From: Actinomycetota bacterium
Lineage (GTDB): Bacteria; Actinomycetota; Actinomycetes; Nanopelagicales; Nanopelagicaceae
Reading direction: 5' to 3'
Assembly (NCBI GenBank): GCA_009699165.1
Contig: WLOR01000001.1
Location: 1 to 29,212 of the forward strand
Length of the DNA stretch: 29,212 bases
Program-made: the position numbers and the translations under genes
The notes under the pieces: model-generated
Databases searched by the model: none
Told to the model about the DNA's origin: nothing
What the model saw: the letters and a program-made list of their open reading frames with translations, nothing else
Shown: positions 18,511 through 28,169 of the stretch, in pieces
Position numbering within the stretch: the first letter of the stretch is position 1
Layout of the letters: every line of letters starts with the position of its first letter

Positions 18511-21500
18511 ATGATTACCAACTACTGGATGAGTCCAGAGACAACGTCGGTAAATCGATTACCTATGCTCAACATCGAGCACATTGAAAAGATCTCCCTC
18601 GATGGCATTTGGAGATTTCAATTGCTGCGCTCTCCTTTAAATCAACTTAGTAAAAAGTGGTCACGTATTCCAGTTCCCGGCTTATGGACGATGCAACCCG
18701 AGAGCGACGTATTTTTTGATAAACCAATATATACAAATGTGCAGATGCCCTTTGAGGAACAGCCACCTTTTGTTCCTTCAGAAAATCCCCATGGGGTTTA
18801 TGAGAGGGATTTTGATCTACCTGAAGCGTGGAGAGATAAGCGGATCGTTTTGCATCTGGGCGGATATGAATCTGTTGCCCTAGTTTTTATCAACGGCGTA
18901 GAAGTAGGTTTAACTAAAGATTCGCGACTTGCGGCTGAGTTTGATATCACGAACTTTGTACATGGCGGCTCAAATGTTTTGCGAATTGATGTTACTAAAT
19001 GGTCCGATGCCAGCTTCATAGAGGACCAAGATCAATGGTGGCATGGCGGAATAACGCGCTCAGTAAAACTAATAGCTACAAATAAAGTCTTCATCGAACG
19101 TCTGTATACGACTGCTGGTCTAGAAAAGGACTGCTCAACTGGTTCGTTGAATATCCGTGCACACATTGCCAGCATAGAAAACCTTTCAACTGATGGCTAC
19201 ACGATTCAAACATCTATCGACGAACTGCCAAAAAATAAGAGCGCACGTATGCAGGCCACCGTCAAGACTTTCAAAGCCCCTCTTTGGACCCAAAGAGATG
19301 AGGCGTTGAAACTCAGAAGTGATGAATATTTCCACGGAAAATTTTGGCATGGCAATATGCCAGAGGATGCACAACAAGCAATCTTAGAAAATGAACCCTG
19401 GCCTGCGGGCAAAGTTGAGTTAAACACAAGAATTGCCAAGATTAAGCCCTGGTCTGCTGAAGAACCAACGCTATACACGCTTCATATTGAGTTAATTGAC
19501 CCGTCGGGACGCGTTGTTGAAGTCTCATCGCAACGTATCGGCTTTAGATCCGTCAAAGTTATTGGGCAAGATTTGTTAGTTAACGGTAAGCCGGTAATTT
19601 TCTATGGAATAAATCGTCACGATTTCAACCGCTTTACAGGTCGAGCCTTGACACGTGAAGATATGCGCGAAGACTTACTAGAACTCAAGCGGTGGAATTT
19701 CAACGCTGTGCGAACTTCACATTATCCAAATGATCCAGCCTTCTTAGACTTATGTGATGAGTTAGGTTTTTATGTTATTGGTGAGGCAAATATTGAGGCC
19801 CATGCATTTATCTCTTCAATATGTGATGACCCTAAGTATTTAACAGCTTTTGTTGATCGAGTCGGCAGAATGATTCAACGAGATATCCACCATCCTGCAG
19901 CCATCATGTGGTCACTCGGAAATGAATCTGGTGCTGGCGCAAATCACGAAGCTGCTGCGGCATATGCACGAGCCTTTGATACGTCTCGCCCACTTCACTA
20001 TGAGGGTGGCATTCGCGGTAATTGGATGGGCAGTCACTCGCTCACAGATGTTATCTGCCCAATGTATCCGGCAATCAGCGCGATAAAAGAGTATGCGACT
20101 TCGAAAAAGGCTGATCGGCCATTAATTATGTGTGAGTACTCGCATGCAATGGGTAACTCAAATGGAACCCTTGCAGAGTATTGGAAAGTTATTGAATCAA
20201 CCCCAGGCCTTCAGGGTGGATTCATCTGGGAGTTTTGGGATCATGGACCTGTTCAGACAATGCCGGATGGCAGCACGCGAAATGCATATGGTGGAGATTT
20301 CGGCGAAGAAAAACACGATGGAAACTTTTGTTGTGACGGAATGGTCTTTCCTGATCGCTCTGCAAAGCCTGCAATGCATGAGTTTAAAGCTATTGCCGCA
20401 CCAGCAACGATTACTGCGGGCAAGATCTCCTCGGGTGAGTTCAAGATCTTCAATAAACAGTTCTTCAAAGACTTAAGTGAGTACGAAGTAAATTGGACAA
20501 TTACTTGTGACGGAGTGATCTCCGATAGCGGTCATGTGAAGTTACAAAAAGTGGCACCACGGAAGACATCCTCTTTTATCATCAAATCTGCATTTCTTAC
20601 CAAGCCCCAAGAAGTCGGTGAGCGTTTCATAAACTTTACGTTGGCGCGCATTCATGCAACATCATGGTCGCCATCAATGAGCGAAGTTGGATGGAACCAA
20701 ATTTCTCTATCGTCACGGGCATTGCAAGTTGAAGCATCAATGAAGTCTGAGATATTTTCAGATGTTGTCGATGATTTTGGTTTGATTGTTTTGCCGTACG
20801 GAGTCGTGCCGCCTGTCATCTCGCTATGGAGAGCACCAACTGACAATGATCGCATTGGACATATTGCAACTAAATGGAATCGATGGGGATTGCGAGATAT
20901 CGATCGAACAGACTGCGTAATCTCTCAAAGTGGAACTAGCACTACGATAAATAATGTATGGCAAACAAGTACAGGAATCTCTTTTAAGCACACTCAACTG
21001 ATTACTCCTGTGGCCAATGGTTTTAAAGTTAAAGAGAGTGTTGTGCTGCCGAAGCAGTTGAGTGATGTCGCCCGAGTGGGAATTAACTTCGAGTTAGATG
21101 GTTCGCTCTGTGACTTAATGTGGTTTGGCTCTGGCCCACATGAGACTTATCCAGATCGAAAGATTGCACGTATTGGCCGCTATTTATCTACTGTGGCCGC
21201 CCAATATGTTCCATATATTCGTCCTCAAGAAAACGGCGGCCATAATGGAGTTCGCTGGTTTGAACTTACTAACGCTACTGGGCATGGAGTTCGCGTTCAA
21301 TTATCACGACCATTACAGGTTTCAGTGACTCCTAATCGAGCAGTCGACTTAGCAGATGCCACGCATGATGTAGAAGTTACTGCTTGCGCAAATACCGTTG
21401 TCTACATTGACGGGGCACATCGCGGAGTTGGTACTGCTTCATGTGGCCCTGACACTTTGAGTCAATACTTAATCAAACCAGGCTTACACACATGGGAGTG

Positions 21501-21519
21501 GATCGTTACCTCAATCTAA
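18511..21519 (+). CDS. lacZ: Beta-galactosidase, glycoside hydrolase family 2 (LacZ type)
   Basis: 1002 residues from ATG 18511. Retaining GH2 enzyme hydrolysing terminal beta-galactosides. Domain order is as in E. coli LacZ: sugar-binding domain (SVNRLPM...SLDGIWRFQLL, then the GGYESVALVFINGVEVG region), Ig-like domain, TIM barrel, then the large C-terminal beta domain (WFGSGPHETYPDRK, PQENGGHNGVRW). Acid/base Glu472 is in GNESG and nucleophile Glu542 in CEYSHAMGNS. GEANIEAHAF replaces the common DEANIETHG. No signal peptide: cytoplasmic. A GTG 25 codons upstream (18436) is open but encodes atypical residues and lacks a ribosome site. There is no sugar transporter or regulator beside it, so it looks like a single-gene insertion between core genes; transfer is inference. 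Confidence 0.93.
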   Translation: MITNYWMSPETTSVNRLPMLNIEHIEKISLDGIWRFQLLRSPLNQLSKKWSRIPVPGLWTMQPESDVFFDKPIYTNVQMPFEEQPPFVPSENPHGVYERDFDLPEAWRDKRIVLHLGGYESVALVFINGVEVGLTKDSRLAAEFDITNFVHGGSNVLRIDVTKWSDASFIEDQDQWWHGGITRSVKLIATNKVFIERLYTTAGLEKDCSTGSLNIRAHIASIENLSTDGYTIQTSIDELPKNKSARMQATVKTFKAPLWTQRDEALKLRSDEYFHGKFWHGNMPEDAQQAILENEPWPAGKVELNTRIAKIKPWSAEEPTLYTLHIELIDPSGRVVEVSSQRIGFRSVKVIGQDLLVNGKPVIFYGINRHDFNRFTGRALTREDMREDLLELKRWNFNAVRTSHYPNDPAFLDLCDELGFYVIGEANIEAHAFISSICDDPKYLTAFVDRVGRMIQRDIHHPAAIMWSLGNESGAGANHEAAAAYARAFDTSRPLHYEGGIRGNWMGSHSLTDVICPMYPAISAIKEYATSKKADRPLIMCEYSHAMGNSNGTLAEYWKVIESTPGLQGGFIWEFWDHGPVQTMPDGSTRNAYGGDFGEEKHDGNFCCDGMVFPDRSAKPAMHEFKAIAAPATITAGKISSGEFKIFNKQFFKDLSEYEVNWTITCDGVISDSGHVKLQKVAPRKTSSFIIKSAFLTKPQEVGERFINFTLARIHATSWSPSMSEVGWNQISLSSRALQVEASMKSEIFSDVVDDFGLIVLPYGVVPPVISLWRAPTDNDRIGHIATKWNRWGLRDIDRTDCVISQSGTSTTINNVWQTSTGISFKHTQLITPVANGFKVKESVVLPKQLSDVARVGINFELDGSLCDLMWFGSGPHETYPDRKIARIGRYLSTVAAQYVPYIRPQENGGHNGVRWFELTNATGHGVRVQLSRPLQVSVTPNRAVDLADATHDVEVTACANTVVYIDGAHRGVGTASCGPDTLSQYLIKPGLHTWEWIVTSI

Positions 21520-21529
21520 ATGTGTAAGC
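21482..21529. repeat. 9-bp inverted repeat around the lacZ / SGNH convergent overlap
   Basis: GCTTACACA (21482-21490) and TGTGTAAGC (21521-21529) are perfect inverted copies 30 nt apart, enclosing the stop codons of both convergent genes. The symmetry could serve two-way termination, but the loop is long and there is no T tract. Confidence 0.4.
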
Positions 21530-22299
21530 GGCCAATGAATAGCGATTGGATACTTACACGTGCGACCATCTCCAGAAGACTTTCCACGGGCGCGTCGCCA
21601 CATCCAAGGCAGTGCGAAGGTTATAAACCAGAGCGAAGTTACTAGGGCCCGCATAATCTTTGGCTTTGGTTTTACTGGTGGAAGCGGTTCGCGCCAACCT
21701 GGGTTAAAAGGGAGTTCTAAAAGTTCAAGAACAGCTTGTGCCACACGTTCATGACCTATTTCATTTAAATGCAATCGATCAAATGCTAATAATCTGCGGT
21801 CACTGAAAGCGATCTCCTCGTTTGCATCCGCAACTATTGCGCCTACCTCAAATCCAACTGCTCTAACATTTTGATTAAACTCTCTAAATCTCTGCTCCCA
21901 CATTTTGGCCGAGCGGCCCGTATTTCCTGTTTTTTCTAATACAGTAAATAGCAATAACGTCGCACCTGATGCCGCTAAACGACGTACAGCATCGGCATAG
22001 AGTGGTAGTACAAGCTCTGCTTTATAACCCGGACGGATTACATCATTGGCACCGGCGTGAAATGAGATCAGAGTTTGTGATCCATTCACTTGTGAAATCG
22101 CTGCATCAATCTGCTCATCGATTACTTGTTGCACTAACTTTCCACGAATTGCCAAGTTTGCATACGTGAAATCTGGATGGTGCCGAGCCATTACATCAGC
22201 GGTTCGATCAGCCCAGCCTCTGTATTGACCATATTTCTTCTCATCACACATGCCCTCTGTATAGGAGTCGCCAAGTGCAATAAAGCGGGAATAAATCAT
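21511..22299 (-). CDS. SGNH/GDSL-family lipase or esterase
   Basis: 262 residues. Catalytic blocks of the SGNH fold are all visible: block I IALGDSYTEG (Ser12), block II Gly in NLAIRGK, block III GAND, and block V DRLHLNEIGH with the Asp-x-x-His pair. The C terminus has a proline stretch and a short hydrophobic segment (about residues 214-236, ending PWMWRRARGKSSGDGR) that is typical of an actinobacterial SGNH subfamily and may associate with the membrane. There is no signal peptide. Substrate unknown; acyl ester hydrolysis is expected. It starts 4 nt after the rlmB stop, so it is the last gene of the carD-to-rlmB run, and its end overlaps lacZ by 9 nt. Confidence 0.9.
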   Translation of the reverse strand: MIYSRFIALGDSYTEGMCDEKKYGQYRGWADRTADVMARHHPDFTYANLAIRGKLVQQVIDEQIDAAISQVNGSQTLISFHAGANDVIRPGYKAELVLPLYADAVRRLAASGATLLLFTVLEKTGNTGRSAKMWEQRFREFNQNVRAVGFEVGAIVADANEEIAFSDRRLLAFDRLHLNEIGHERVAQAVLELLELPFNPGWREPLPPVKPKPKIMRALVTSLWFITFALPWMWRRARGKSSGDGRTCKYPIAIHWPLTHLD

Positions 22300-22303
22300 G
22301 AAA

Positions 22304-23311
22304 TTAGCCTTTGCGACGTGCCTGGTCTACAAAGAAGAGGGCGATAGCGGTTGCAACACTGGCGTTAAGGGATTCGGTTGTTGCACTTATTGGAATTGAG
22401 ATAACAAGGTCGCACTTTTCTCGCGTGAGACGCGCTAATCCTTTTCCTTCGCTTCCAACCACAATCATGATCGCCTCTGAGGCAATCTTCATTGTGCTGA
22501 TTAACTCCTCAGACTCACCATCAAGGCCAACAACAAAGAGGCCTTCTTTCTTTGCTGCATCAATTGTGCGGGCAAGGTTTGTCACTTGTGCGATTGGCAA
22601 ACGGGCTGCCGCCCCCGCCGATGATTTCCACGCTGAGGCAGTCATTGCCGCAGCACGACGTTCGGTCATGATTACTCCTGCAGCACCAAAGGCAGCTGCA
22701 CTTCGAATAATCGCTCCAAGGTTACGTGGGTCGGTTACACCATCGAGTGCAACAACAAGGGCGGGATACTTTGCTCGTTGCATGATCTCTTCAAAACTTG
22801 AATACTGAAAAGGTTTGATTGCAAGAATAATTCCCTGACTATTTGGTGATATTCCCTCAACTTCTGCACGATGGGCTTCACGAATAGGTAAACCCAAATG
22901 CAAAGCAAGTTTTAACGACTCTGCGACACGATCATCGACTTCAATACTGCGCGCAACTAGCAACTCGGTCGCTGGAACACTTTCTCGTAGCGCTTCGAGA
23001 ACTGCATTTCGGCCAGCAACGATTTCACCTCTTGGGCGATCACCTCGTGGCGCTCTAGCGGGTCTAATCTCTTTTCCATCACTGCGACCACTTGTTACTT
23101 TTCTTGCACCGCTCGAGGCAGATGTGGACTTAGCTGCACTTTTTTTAGCTACGGCTTTTTTGCGCTTTGCTGCTGCGTGGTATGGGCGGTCTTCAGCCTT
23201 AGGAGTTGGCCCTTTTCCACTAAGACGTTTTTTATTTTTTCCGCCAGTGCCAGTTGAAGGCCCTTTTTTCGATGCGCGGATAGCGCCCTTGCGGGATGAA
23301 TTTCCGGCCAT
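22304..23311 (-). CDS. rlmB: 23S rRNA (guanosine-2'-O)-methyltransferase, SpoU family
   Basis: 335 residues from ATG 23311. SAM-dependent SPOUT-class rRNA 2'-O-methyltransferase, RlmB/TrmH group. The catalytic domain shows motif 1 (LDGVTDPRNLGAIIRSAAAFGA), motif 2 (VVGSEGKGLARL) and motif 3 (ISIPISATTESLNASVATAIALF), the last two forming the knotted SAM site; the L30e-like substrate domain precedes them (VAGRNAVLEALRES). Residues 1 to about 95 are a low-complexity Lys/Arg/Ser/Ala/Gly tail, probably disordered and RNA-binding, which is common in actinobacterial copies. The start chosen lies 2 nt after the cysS stop (TAACGATG) with AAAAGAG upstream; an in-frame start nine codons earlier would overlap cysS. 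Confidence 0.94.
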   Translation of the reverse strand: MAGNSSRKGAIRASKKGPSTGTGGKNKKRLSGKGPTPKAEDRPYHAAAKRKKAVAKKSAAKSTSASSGARKVTSGRSDGKEIRPARAPRGDRPRGEIVAGRNAVLEALRESVPATELLVARSIEVDDRVAESLKLALHLGLPIREAHRAEVEGISPNSQGIILAIKPFQYSSFEEIMQRAKYPALVVALDGVTDPRNLGAIIRSAAAFGAAGVIMTERRAAAMTASAWKSSAGAAARLPIAQVTNLARTIDAAKKEGLFVVGLDGESEELISTMKIASEAIMIVVGSEGKGLARLTREKCDLVISIPISATTESLNASVATAIALFFVDQARRKG

Positions 23312-23313
23312 CG

Positions 23314-24717
<1,404 letters not shown>

Positions 24718-24723
24718 TGTGTA

Positions 24724-24729
24724 ATTCTA
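24724..24729 (-). promoter_or_regulatory. Candidate internal -10 (TAGAAT) for leaderless cysS
   Basis: TAGAAT on the minus strand fits TAnnnT, starts with the ispDF stop codon TAG, and ends 6 nt before the cysS ATG. It has no clear -35 at 16-18 nt, so the evidence is positional only. Confidence 0.3.
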
Positions 24730-25845
24730 CTGCTTGTAAACAAGGGCGGATGCAATAGCTGCGACACCCTTGCCCTCACCCGTTAATCCCATGCCATCGG
24801 TGGTGGTGGCCGATAGCGAAACACTTGCGCCGTTTAGCGCCTTAGATAGCGCTGCGATTGCTTCGCTGCGACGTGGGCCAATCTTTGGTCGGTTACCAAT
24901 TATCTGTACAGTGACATTTGAAATTAAGAATCCATTTTTTGTAATTATTGATAACGTCTCTTGAAGCAACTGCACTCCGGATGCACCTGCGTATTCAGGG
25001 CGATCTGTGCCGAAGTTGCTTCCCAAATCACCAAGCTGTGTTGCAGCCAGCAAAGCATCACATATGGCATGAGCTGCAACGTCGCCATCGGAATGTCCTT
25101 CTACTCCAACTTCGTTGGGCCAGAAAAGACCTGCTAACCACAACGGGCGACCAACACCATATGCATGCGCATCGGTTCCAATACCTGTTCTGAAAGTTTC
25201 ATTAAATCCAAGAAAAGAAAGTGCCCTGTTTAAATCTGAAGGGTTGGTTATCTTTAACGCTCTTTCTTCTCCGTTAATTATCTTTACTCTGCCGCCATTT
25301 GCCTCTATAAGCGCGCCATCATCGGTAGCTTCTGTACCAAGTTCATGCCCCTGCTTTAAAACCGATGTTTTGAAACCTTGAGGAGTTTGAATACTCATAA
25401 GAGAGGATCTCTCTGGTGTAGAAACAACATAGCCATCATCGCCCATGACTTTAACTGTGTCGACTACCGCAATAGCAGGGACGACAGCATTTTCCCCGCC
25501 AAGTAATACATCGATAACTCGTTGGGCTAAATCGCTGCTAGCTAAAGCCCGTGCTGCGTCATGGACCAAAACATAATCACCTGTTGCTAGAGCTAGTGCA
25601 TTTCGAACACTGGCCGAGCGTGTAGCACCGCCAGTTACAACGGTAATCTCTGTACCGACAAGATCGCTGATTTTTTCCTCAAAGCCAGCTGGCGCTGTGA
25701 TGATTATCTGGTCAACAAGTGGCGCTAAGGATGCAACGGCATGCTCGATTAGGGTCCGATCACCCAATTGGATAAATGCTTTTGGGAAACCTGCACCGAA
25801 TCTCTCACCACTGCCAGCGGCGGCGATGATGGCGGTTACAGACAT
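24727..25845 (-). CDS. ispDF: Bifunctional IspD-IspF (MEP isoprenoid pathway)
   Basis: 372-residue fusion. IspD (about 1-215) transfers CMP to 2-C-methyl-D-erythritol 4-phosphate: [22 protein letters not shown] gives the CTP loop with conserved Gly, Arg and Lys. IspF (about 218-372) cyclises the later intermediate to MEc[12 protein letters not shown] with the Asp and His zinc ligands, [19 protein letters not shown] with another His, and [20 protein letters not shown] near the end. The two-step fusion skips the IspE step, so IspE must be encoded elsewhere. In many actinobacteria ispD and ispF are adjacent but separate, so the fusion is a feature of this lineage. It starts 5 nt after carD with no Shine-Dalgarno, and translation is probably coupled. 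Confidence 0.95.
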   Translation of the reverse strand: MSVTAIIAAAGSGERFGAGFPKAFIQLGDRTLIEHAVASLAPLVDQIIITAPAGFEEKISDLVGTEITVVTGGATRSASVRNALALATGDYVLVHDAARALASSDLAQRVIDVLLGGENAVVPAIAVVDTVKVMGDDGYVVSTPERSSLMSIQTPQGFKTSVLKQGHELGTEATDDGALIEANGGRVKIINGEERALKITNPSDLNRALSFLGFNETFRTGIGTDAHAYGVGRPLWLAGLFWPNEVGVEGHSDGDVAAHAICDALLAATQLGDLGSNFGTDRPEYAGASGVQLLQETLSIITKNGFLISNVTVQIIGNRPKIGPRRSEAIAALSKALNGASVSLSATTTDGMGLTGEGKGVAAIASALVYKQ

Positions 25846-25850
25846 AAAAT

Positions 25851-26333
25851 TTAAGAAGCGAGAACCTCGTCAAGGATCGTTGCAGCCTTCTCCTCATCGG
25901 TTCGCTCAGCAAGAGCAAGCTCTGAGATCAAGATCTGCTTCGCCTTGGCGAGCATGCGCTTTTCACCTGCGGATAAGCCACGGTCTAAGTCGCGACGGTA
26001 CAAATCACGAACAACTTCTGCGACCTTGATGACATCACCAGATGCTAATTTTTCAAGATTAGCTTTGTATCGACGAGACCAGTTTGTTGGCTCTTCTGTA
26101 TATGGCTGGCGTAGAACGTTAAAGACACGATCTAAACCATCAGAATCAACAACATCACGGACGCCTACAAGATCTACATTCTCTGCAGGAACTCGAACAG
26201 TGAGATCTCCTTGAGCAATCTTCAAGACTAAATAGGTCTTCTCTTCACCTTTAATCACGCGCATCTCAATTGCTTCAATGAGAGCTGCTCCGTGATGGGG
26301 ATAAACAACGGTTTCGCCGACCTTAAATGTCAT
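25851..26333 (-). CDS. carD: CarD, RNA polymerase-binding transcription factor
   Basis: 160 residues, almost the length of the mycobacterial protein and very similar along it. CarD binds the RNA polymerase beta subunit through its N-terminal Tudor-like domain and stabilises open complexes at rRNA and other promoters. Seen: [22 protein letters not shown] at the start, then [17 protein letters not shown], then the C-terminal DNA-binding part with [19 protein letters not shown], carrying the conserved Trp that wedges into the DNA. An in-frame start eight codons upstream is rejected because GAAGGG precedes ATG 26333 at good spacing. First gene of the carD-ispDF-cysS-rlmB-SGNH run. Divergent from the LpqE-like gene, as in mycobacteria. 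Confidence 0.96.
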   Translation of the reverse strand: MTFKVGETVVYPHHGAALIEAIEMRVIKGEEKTYLVLKIAQGDLTVRVPAENVDLVGVRDVVDSDGLDRVFNVLRQPYTEEPTNWSRRYKANLEKLASGDVIKVAEVVRDLYRRDLDRGLSAGEKRMLAKAKQILISELALAERTDEEKAATILDEVLAS

Positions 26334-26336
26334 GTG

Positions 26337-26357
26337 TTGCCCTTCGCTAGAGGGCAA
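26337..26357 (-). promoter_or_regulatory. Inverted repeat TTGCCCT-N7-AGGGCAA at the carD 5' end
   Basis: Perfect 7-bp arms with a 7-nt spacer. Read on the minus strand, the distal arm touches the last base of the predicted -10 and the proximal arm contains the AGGG of the carD Shine-Dalgarno, three bases before ATG. It could be an operator at the promoter, or, if transcription starts further upstream, a hairpin that hides the ribosome site. Confidence 0.55.
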
Positions 26358-26385
26358 TTGTACCAGCGATTTTGCATCGAGTCAC
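26357..26385 (-). promoter_or_regulatory. carD promoter (-35 GTGACT, 17 nt, -10 TACAAT)
   Basis: On the minus strand GTGACT (26380-26385) and TACAAT (26357-26362) are 17 nt apart; the -10 fits the TAnnnT rule well and the -35 matches four of six bases of TTGACA. A start of transcription near 26350 would give a leader of about 17 nt with the GAAGGG ribosome site. Confidence 0.55.
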
Positions 26386-26449
26386 CTGGCGATAAAGAGC
26401 ATAAAGTCAGCGTATTTCGCTACTTATTTCATGTGAGAGAATATGCCTC

Positions 26450-26926
26450 ATGCGACGTACATGTATTGCACTAATGTCATTAGCACTTACATTTTCACTA
26501 ACTGCATGTGGAGCAGGATTTAACGCCTCTACACGCCAGGTTAAACAAGTAAGCGATGGTGTTGAGGCATCAATCTCAACTAATGAGAATTTAATTAAAG
26601 CAGTGAATGTTCTTGTTGTTGAGACCGCTGATGGAGCAGGAGTATTAGTAGGCACGGTTGTTAACGCTCTGCCTGCAGAGGATGCACTCCTAGGTATTGC
26701 AATTAATGGCGTCGTTGCGACAGTGACTGGAAATAACTCGCTGATTCAAAATGCTCCAATTACTTTTGAGGGCGAAGTTGCAACTTCTAAAGCAGTTGTA
26801 CCAGGCCTAAATGCAAAAGCTGGATCACATGTACAAGTAACGTTCTTCTTTGCACATGCAGGTGAGTTAACTATTCAAGCTTTAGTTCGCGCTCAATCTG
26901 ATGCTTACGCAGGTATTACTGCTTAA
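26450..26926 (+). CDS. lpqE: LpqE-like lipoprotein (cell-surface, function unknown)
   Basis: 158 residues. N-terminal signal peptide: Arg2-Arg3, a hydrophobic stretch, then lipobox LTAC with the lipidated Cys20, so the mature protein is anchored outside the cytoplasmic membrane. The rest is a beta-rich domain with VLVVETADGAGVLVGTVVN and GSHVQVTFFFAHAGELTIQALV, similar in pattern to the PCuAC/copper-chaperone-like fold, but I see no Met/His copper motif. Position opposite carD matches mycobacterial lpqE (beside carD), and the CGAG start of the mature protein agrees. Function unknown. It converges on gpmA with 7 nt between the stops. Confidence 0.75.
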   Translation: MRRTCIALMSLALTFSLTACGAGFNASTRQVKQVSDGVEASISTNENLIKAVNVLVVETADGAGVLVGTVVNALPAEDALLGIAINGVVATVTGNNSLIQNAPITFEGEVATSKAVVPGLNAKAGSHVQVTFFFAHAGELTIQALVRAQSDAYAGITA

Positions 26927-26933
26927 AGTAGTT

Positions 26934-27677
26934 TTACTTCTTTCCCTGATTTGCTACTGCAGCGATTGCCTCTTTGGCCGCCTCTGGATCTAGGTACTCT
27001 CCGCCTTTTATAACAGGTGTGAAATCAGCGTTGAGTTTGTAGTACAGAGGAATTCCTGTTGGAATATTTAATCCAGCAATGTCACTATCGCTGATTCCAT
27101 CAAGGTGCTTGACGAGTGCCCGTAATGAATTGCCATGTGCCGTGACCAGGACGCGCTTTCCTTTTTTCAAATCTGGAACAATATTTTCATGCCAATATGG
27201 CAACATGCGCTCGATTACATCTTTGAGACATTCGGTCTTTGGCGCGCTTATGTCGGCATAGCGAGGGTCTTTACTCTGTGAAAACTCATCGTTGTCATCG
27301 ATTGCTGGAGGTGGGACATCAAATGAGCGGCGCCATAGCTGGAACTGCTCTTCGCCATATTCGGCCAGGGTCTGAGCCTTATCTTTTCCTTGGAGCGCAC
27401 CATAGTGACGCTCATTGAGGCGCCATGAACGCTGCACTGGAATCCAGTGGCGGTCGCAAGCATCAAGTGCCAACTGCGATGTGTGGATTGCACGGCGAAG
27501 AAGTGAGGTATGAAGTAGATCTGGCAAGAGTCCGCGTTCTGCTAACAGTGCTCCTCCACGACGTGCCTCTGATTCACCTTTGTCGGAAAGTCTGACATCG
27601 ACCCATCCAGTGAATAGGTTTTTGGCATTCCATTCGGATTCGCCGTGGCGCAGAAGTATTAACTCAAAGTTGCTCAT
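26934..27677 (-). CDS. gpmA: 2,3-bisphosphoglycerate-dependent phosphoglycerate mutase
   Basis: 247 residues, the normal length. Interconverts 3- and 2-phosphoglycerate in glycolysis and gluconeogenesis. Seen: [21 protein letters not shown] with the phosphorylated His11, the substrate loop [16 protein letters not shown], and the second His in [17 protein letters not shown]. The match to the cofactor-dependent type is complete, which separates it from the general histidine phosphatases. It lies 9 nt after ybjN; TAGGAT (including the ybjN stop) ends 6 nt before ATG and could be a -10 or, read as AGGA, a ribosome site. The neighbourhood mshA-ybjN-gpmA is that of mycobacteria. Confidence 0.96.
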   Translation of the reverse strand: MSNFELILLRHGESEWNAKNLFTGWVDVRLSDKGESEARRGGALLAERGLLPDLLHTSLLRRAIHTSQLALDACDRHWIPVQRSWRLNERHYGALQGKDKAQTLAEYGEEQFQLWRRSFDVPPPAIDDNDEFSQSKDPRYADISAPKTECLKDVIERMLPYWHENIVPDLKKGKRVLVTAHGNSLRALVKHLDGISDSDIAGLNIPTGIPLYYKLNADFTPVIKGGEYLDPEAAKEAIAAVANQGKK

Positions 27678-27683
27678 GGCTAC

Positions 27684-27689
27684 ATCCTA
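27684..27689 (-). promoter_or_regulatory. TAGGAT before gpmA: candidate -10 or ribosome site
   Basis: TAGGAT on the minus strand begins with the ybjN stop codon and ends 6 nt before the gpmA ATG. It fits TAnnnT for a leaderless start, but AGGA 8 nt before ATG would also serve as a Shine-Dalgarno. The two readings cannot be separated by eye. Confidence 0.3.
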
Positions 27690-28169
27690 AACCAGATGTT
27701 TGAAAGCCTCTAAATTATTGAGTGATTCACCACGTGATACCCGCCAAGCCCACTCGCGCCTAATGGCATTGGCAAAGCCAATCTCAAGGAGTGGATTAAA
27801 GGATGAATCGGAAACTTGGAGCACCGCACCGAGCAATCGATCAATTTCACGATCTGACACGGCAGAAATTGGCAGGCGACCAACGAGGAAAATATCGCCA
27901 AGTTCGTTTATCGCAAAGGCAATGCCATATAGCGATGCGTTCTTGGCTAAACACCATGCATGCACAGCTGCCTCATTATCATCGGGTTTTCGGATGACGA
28001 AGGCGTTGATACTCAATGAGTGATCACCAACTATAAGCGCACAGTGGGTTTGTAATTTCTTCTCACCGGGCAAAGTAACTAAAAAAGTATTGAGATCTTT
28101 TCTCTCACTCTCTAAATCATGGGAGTGTAAAAACTCTTCAATAGTAACTCTAGGGTCGATCGCTGCCAT
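27687..28169 (-). CDS. YbjN domain-containing protein
   Basis: 160 residues with the YbjN-type fold (type III secretion chaperone-like). Seen: LVTLPGEKKLQTHCALIVGDHSLSINAFVIRKP at the start of the domain, GIAFAINELGDIFLVGRLP, and C-terminal FNPLLEIGFANAIRREWAWRVSRGE. No signal peptide or membrane helix. In actinobacteria it regularly follows mshA; its role is not established. Its ATG overlaps the mshA stop by one base (TAATG), implying coupled translation. Confidence 0.85.
   Translation of the reverse strand: MAAIDPRVTIEEFLHSHDLESERKDLNTFLVTLPGEKKLQTHCALIVGDHSLSINAFVIRKPDDNEAAVHAWCLAKNASLYGIAFAINELGDIFLVGRLPISAVSDREIDRLLGAVLQVSDSSFNPLLEIGFANAIRREWAWRVSRGESLNNLEAFKHLV

Noticed and set aside
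22311..22808. 165-codon open frame on plus opposite rlmB
   Set aside because: Lies entirely over conserved SpoU motifs on the other strand and resembles no protein.
26334..26357. Eight-codon upstream extension of carD
   Set aside because: It would consume the Shine-Dalgarno of ATG 26333, and CarD proteins begin M-x-F-K-V-G.
26926..26940. AAGTA-N4-TACTT as a terminator between lpqE and gpmA
   Set aside because: Five A-T-rich base pairs make too weak a stem, and there is no T tract for either direction.
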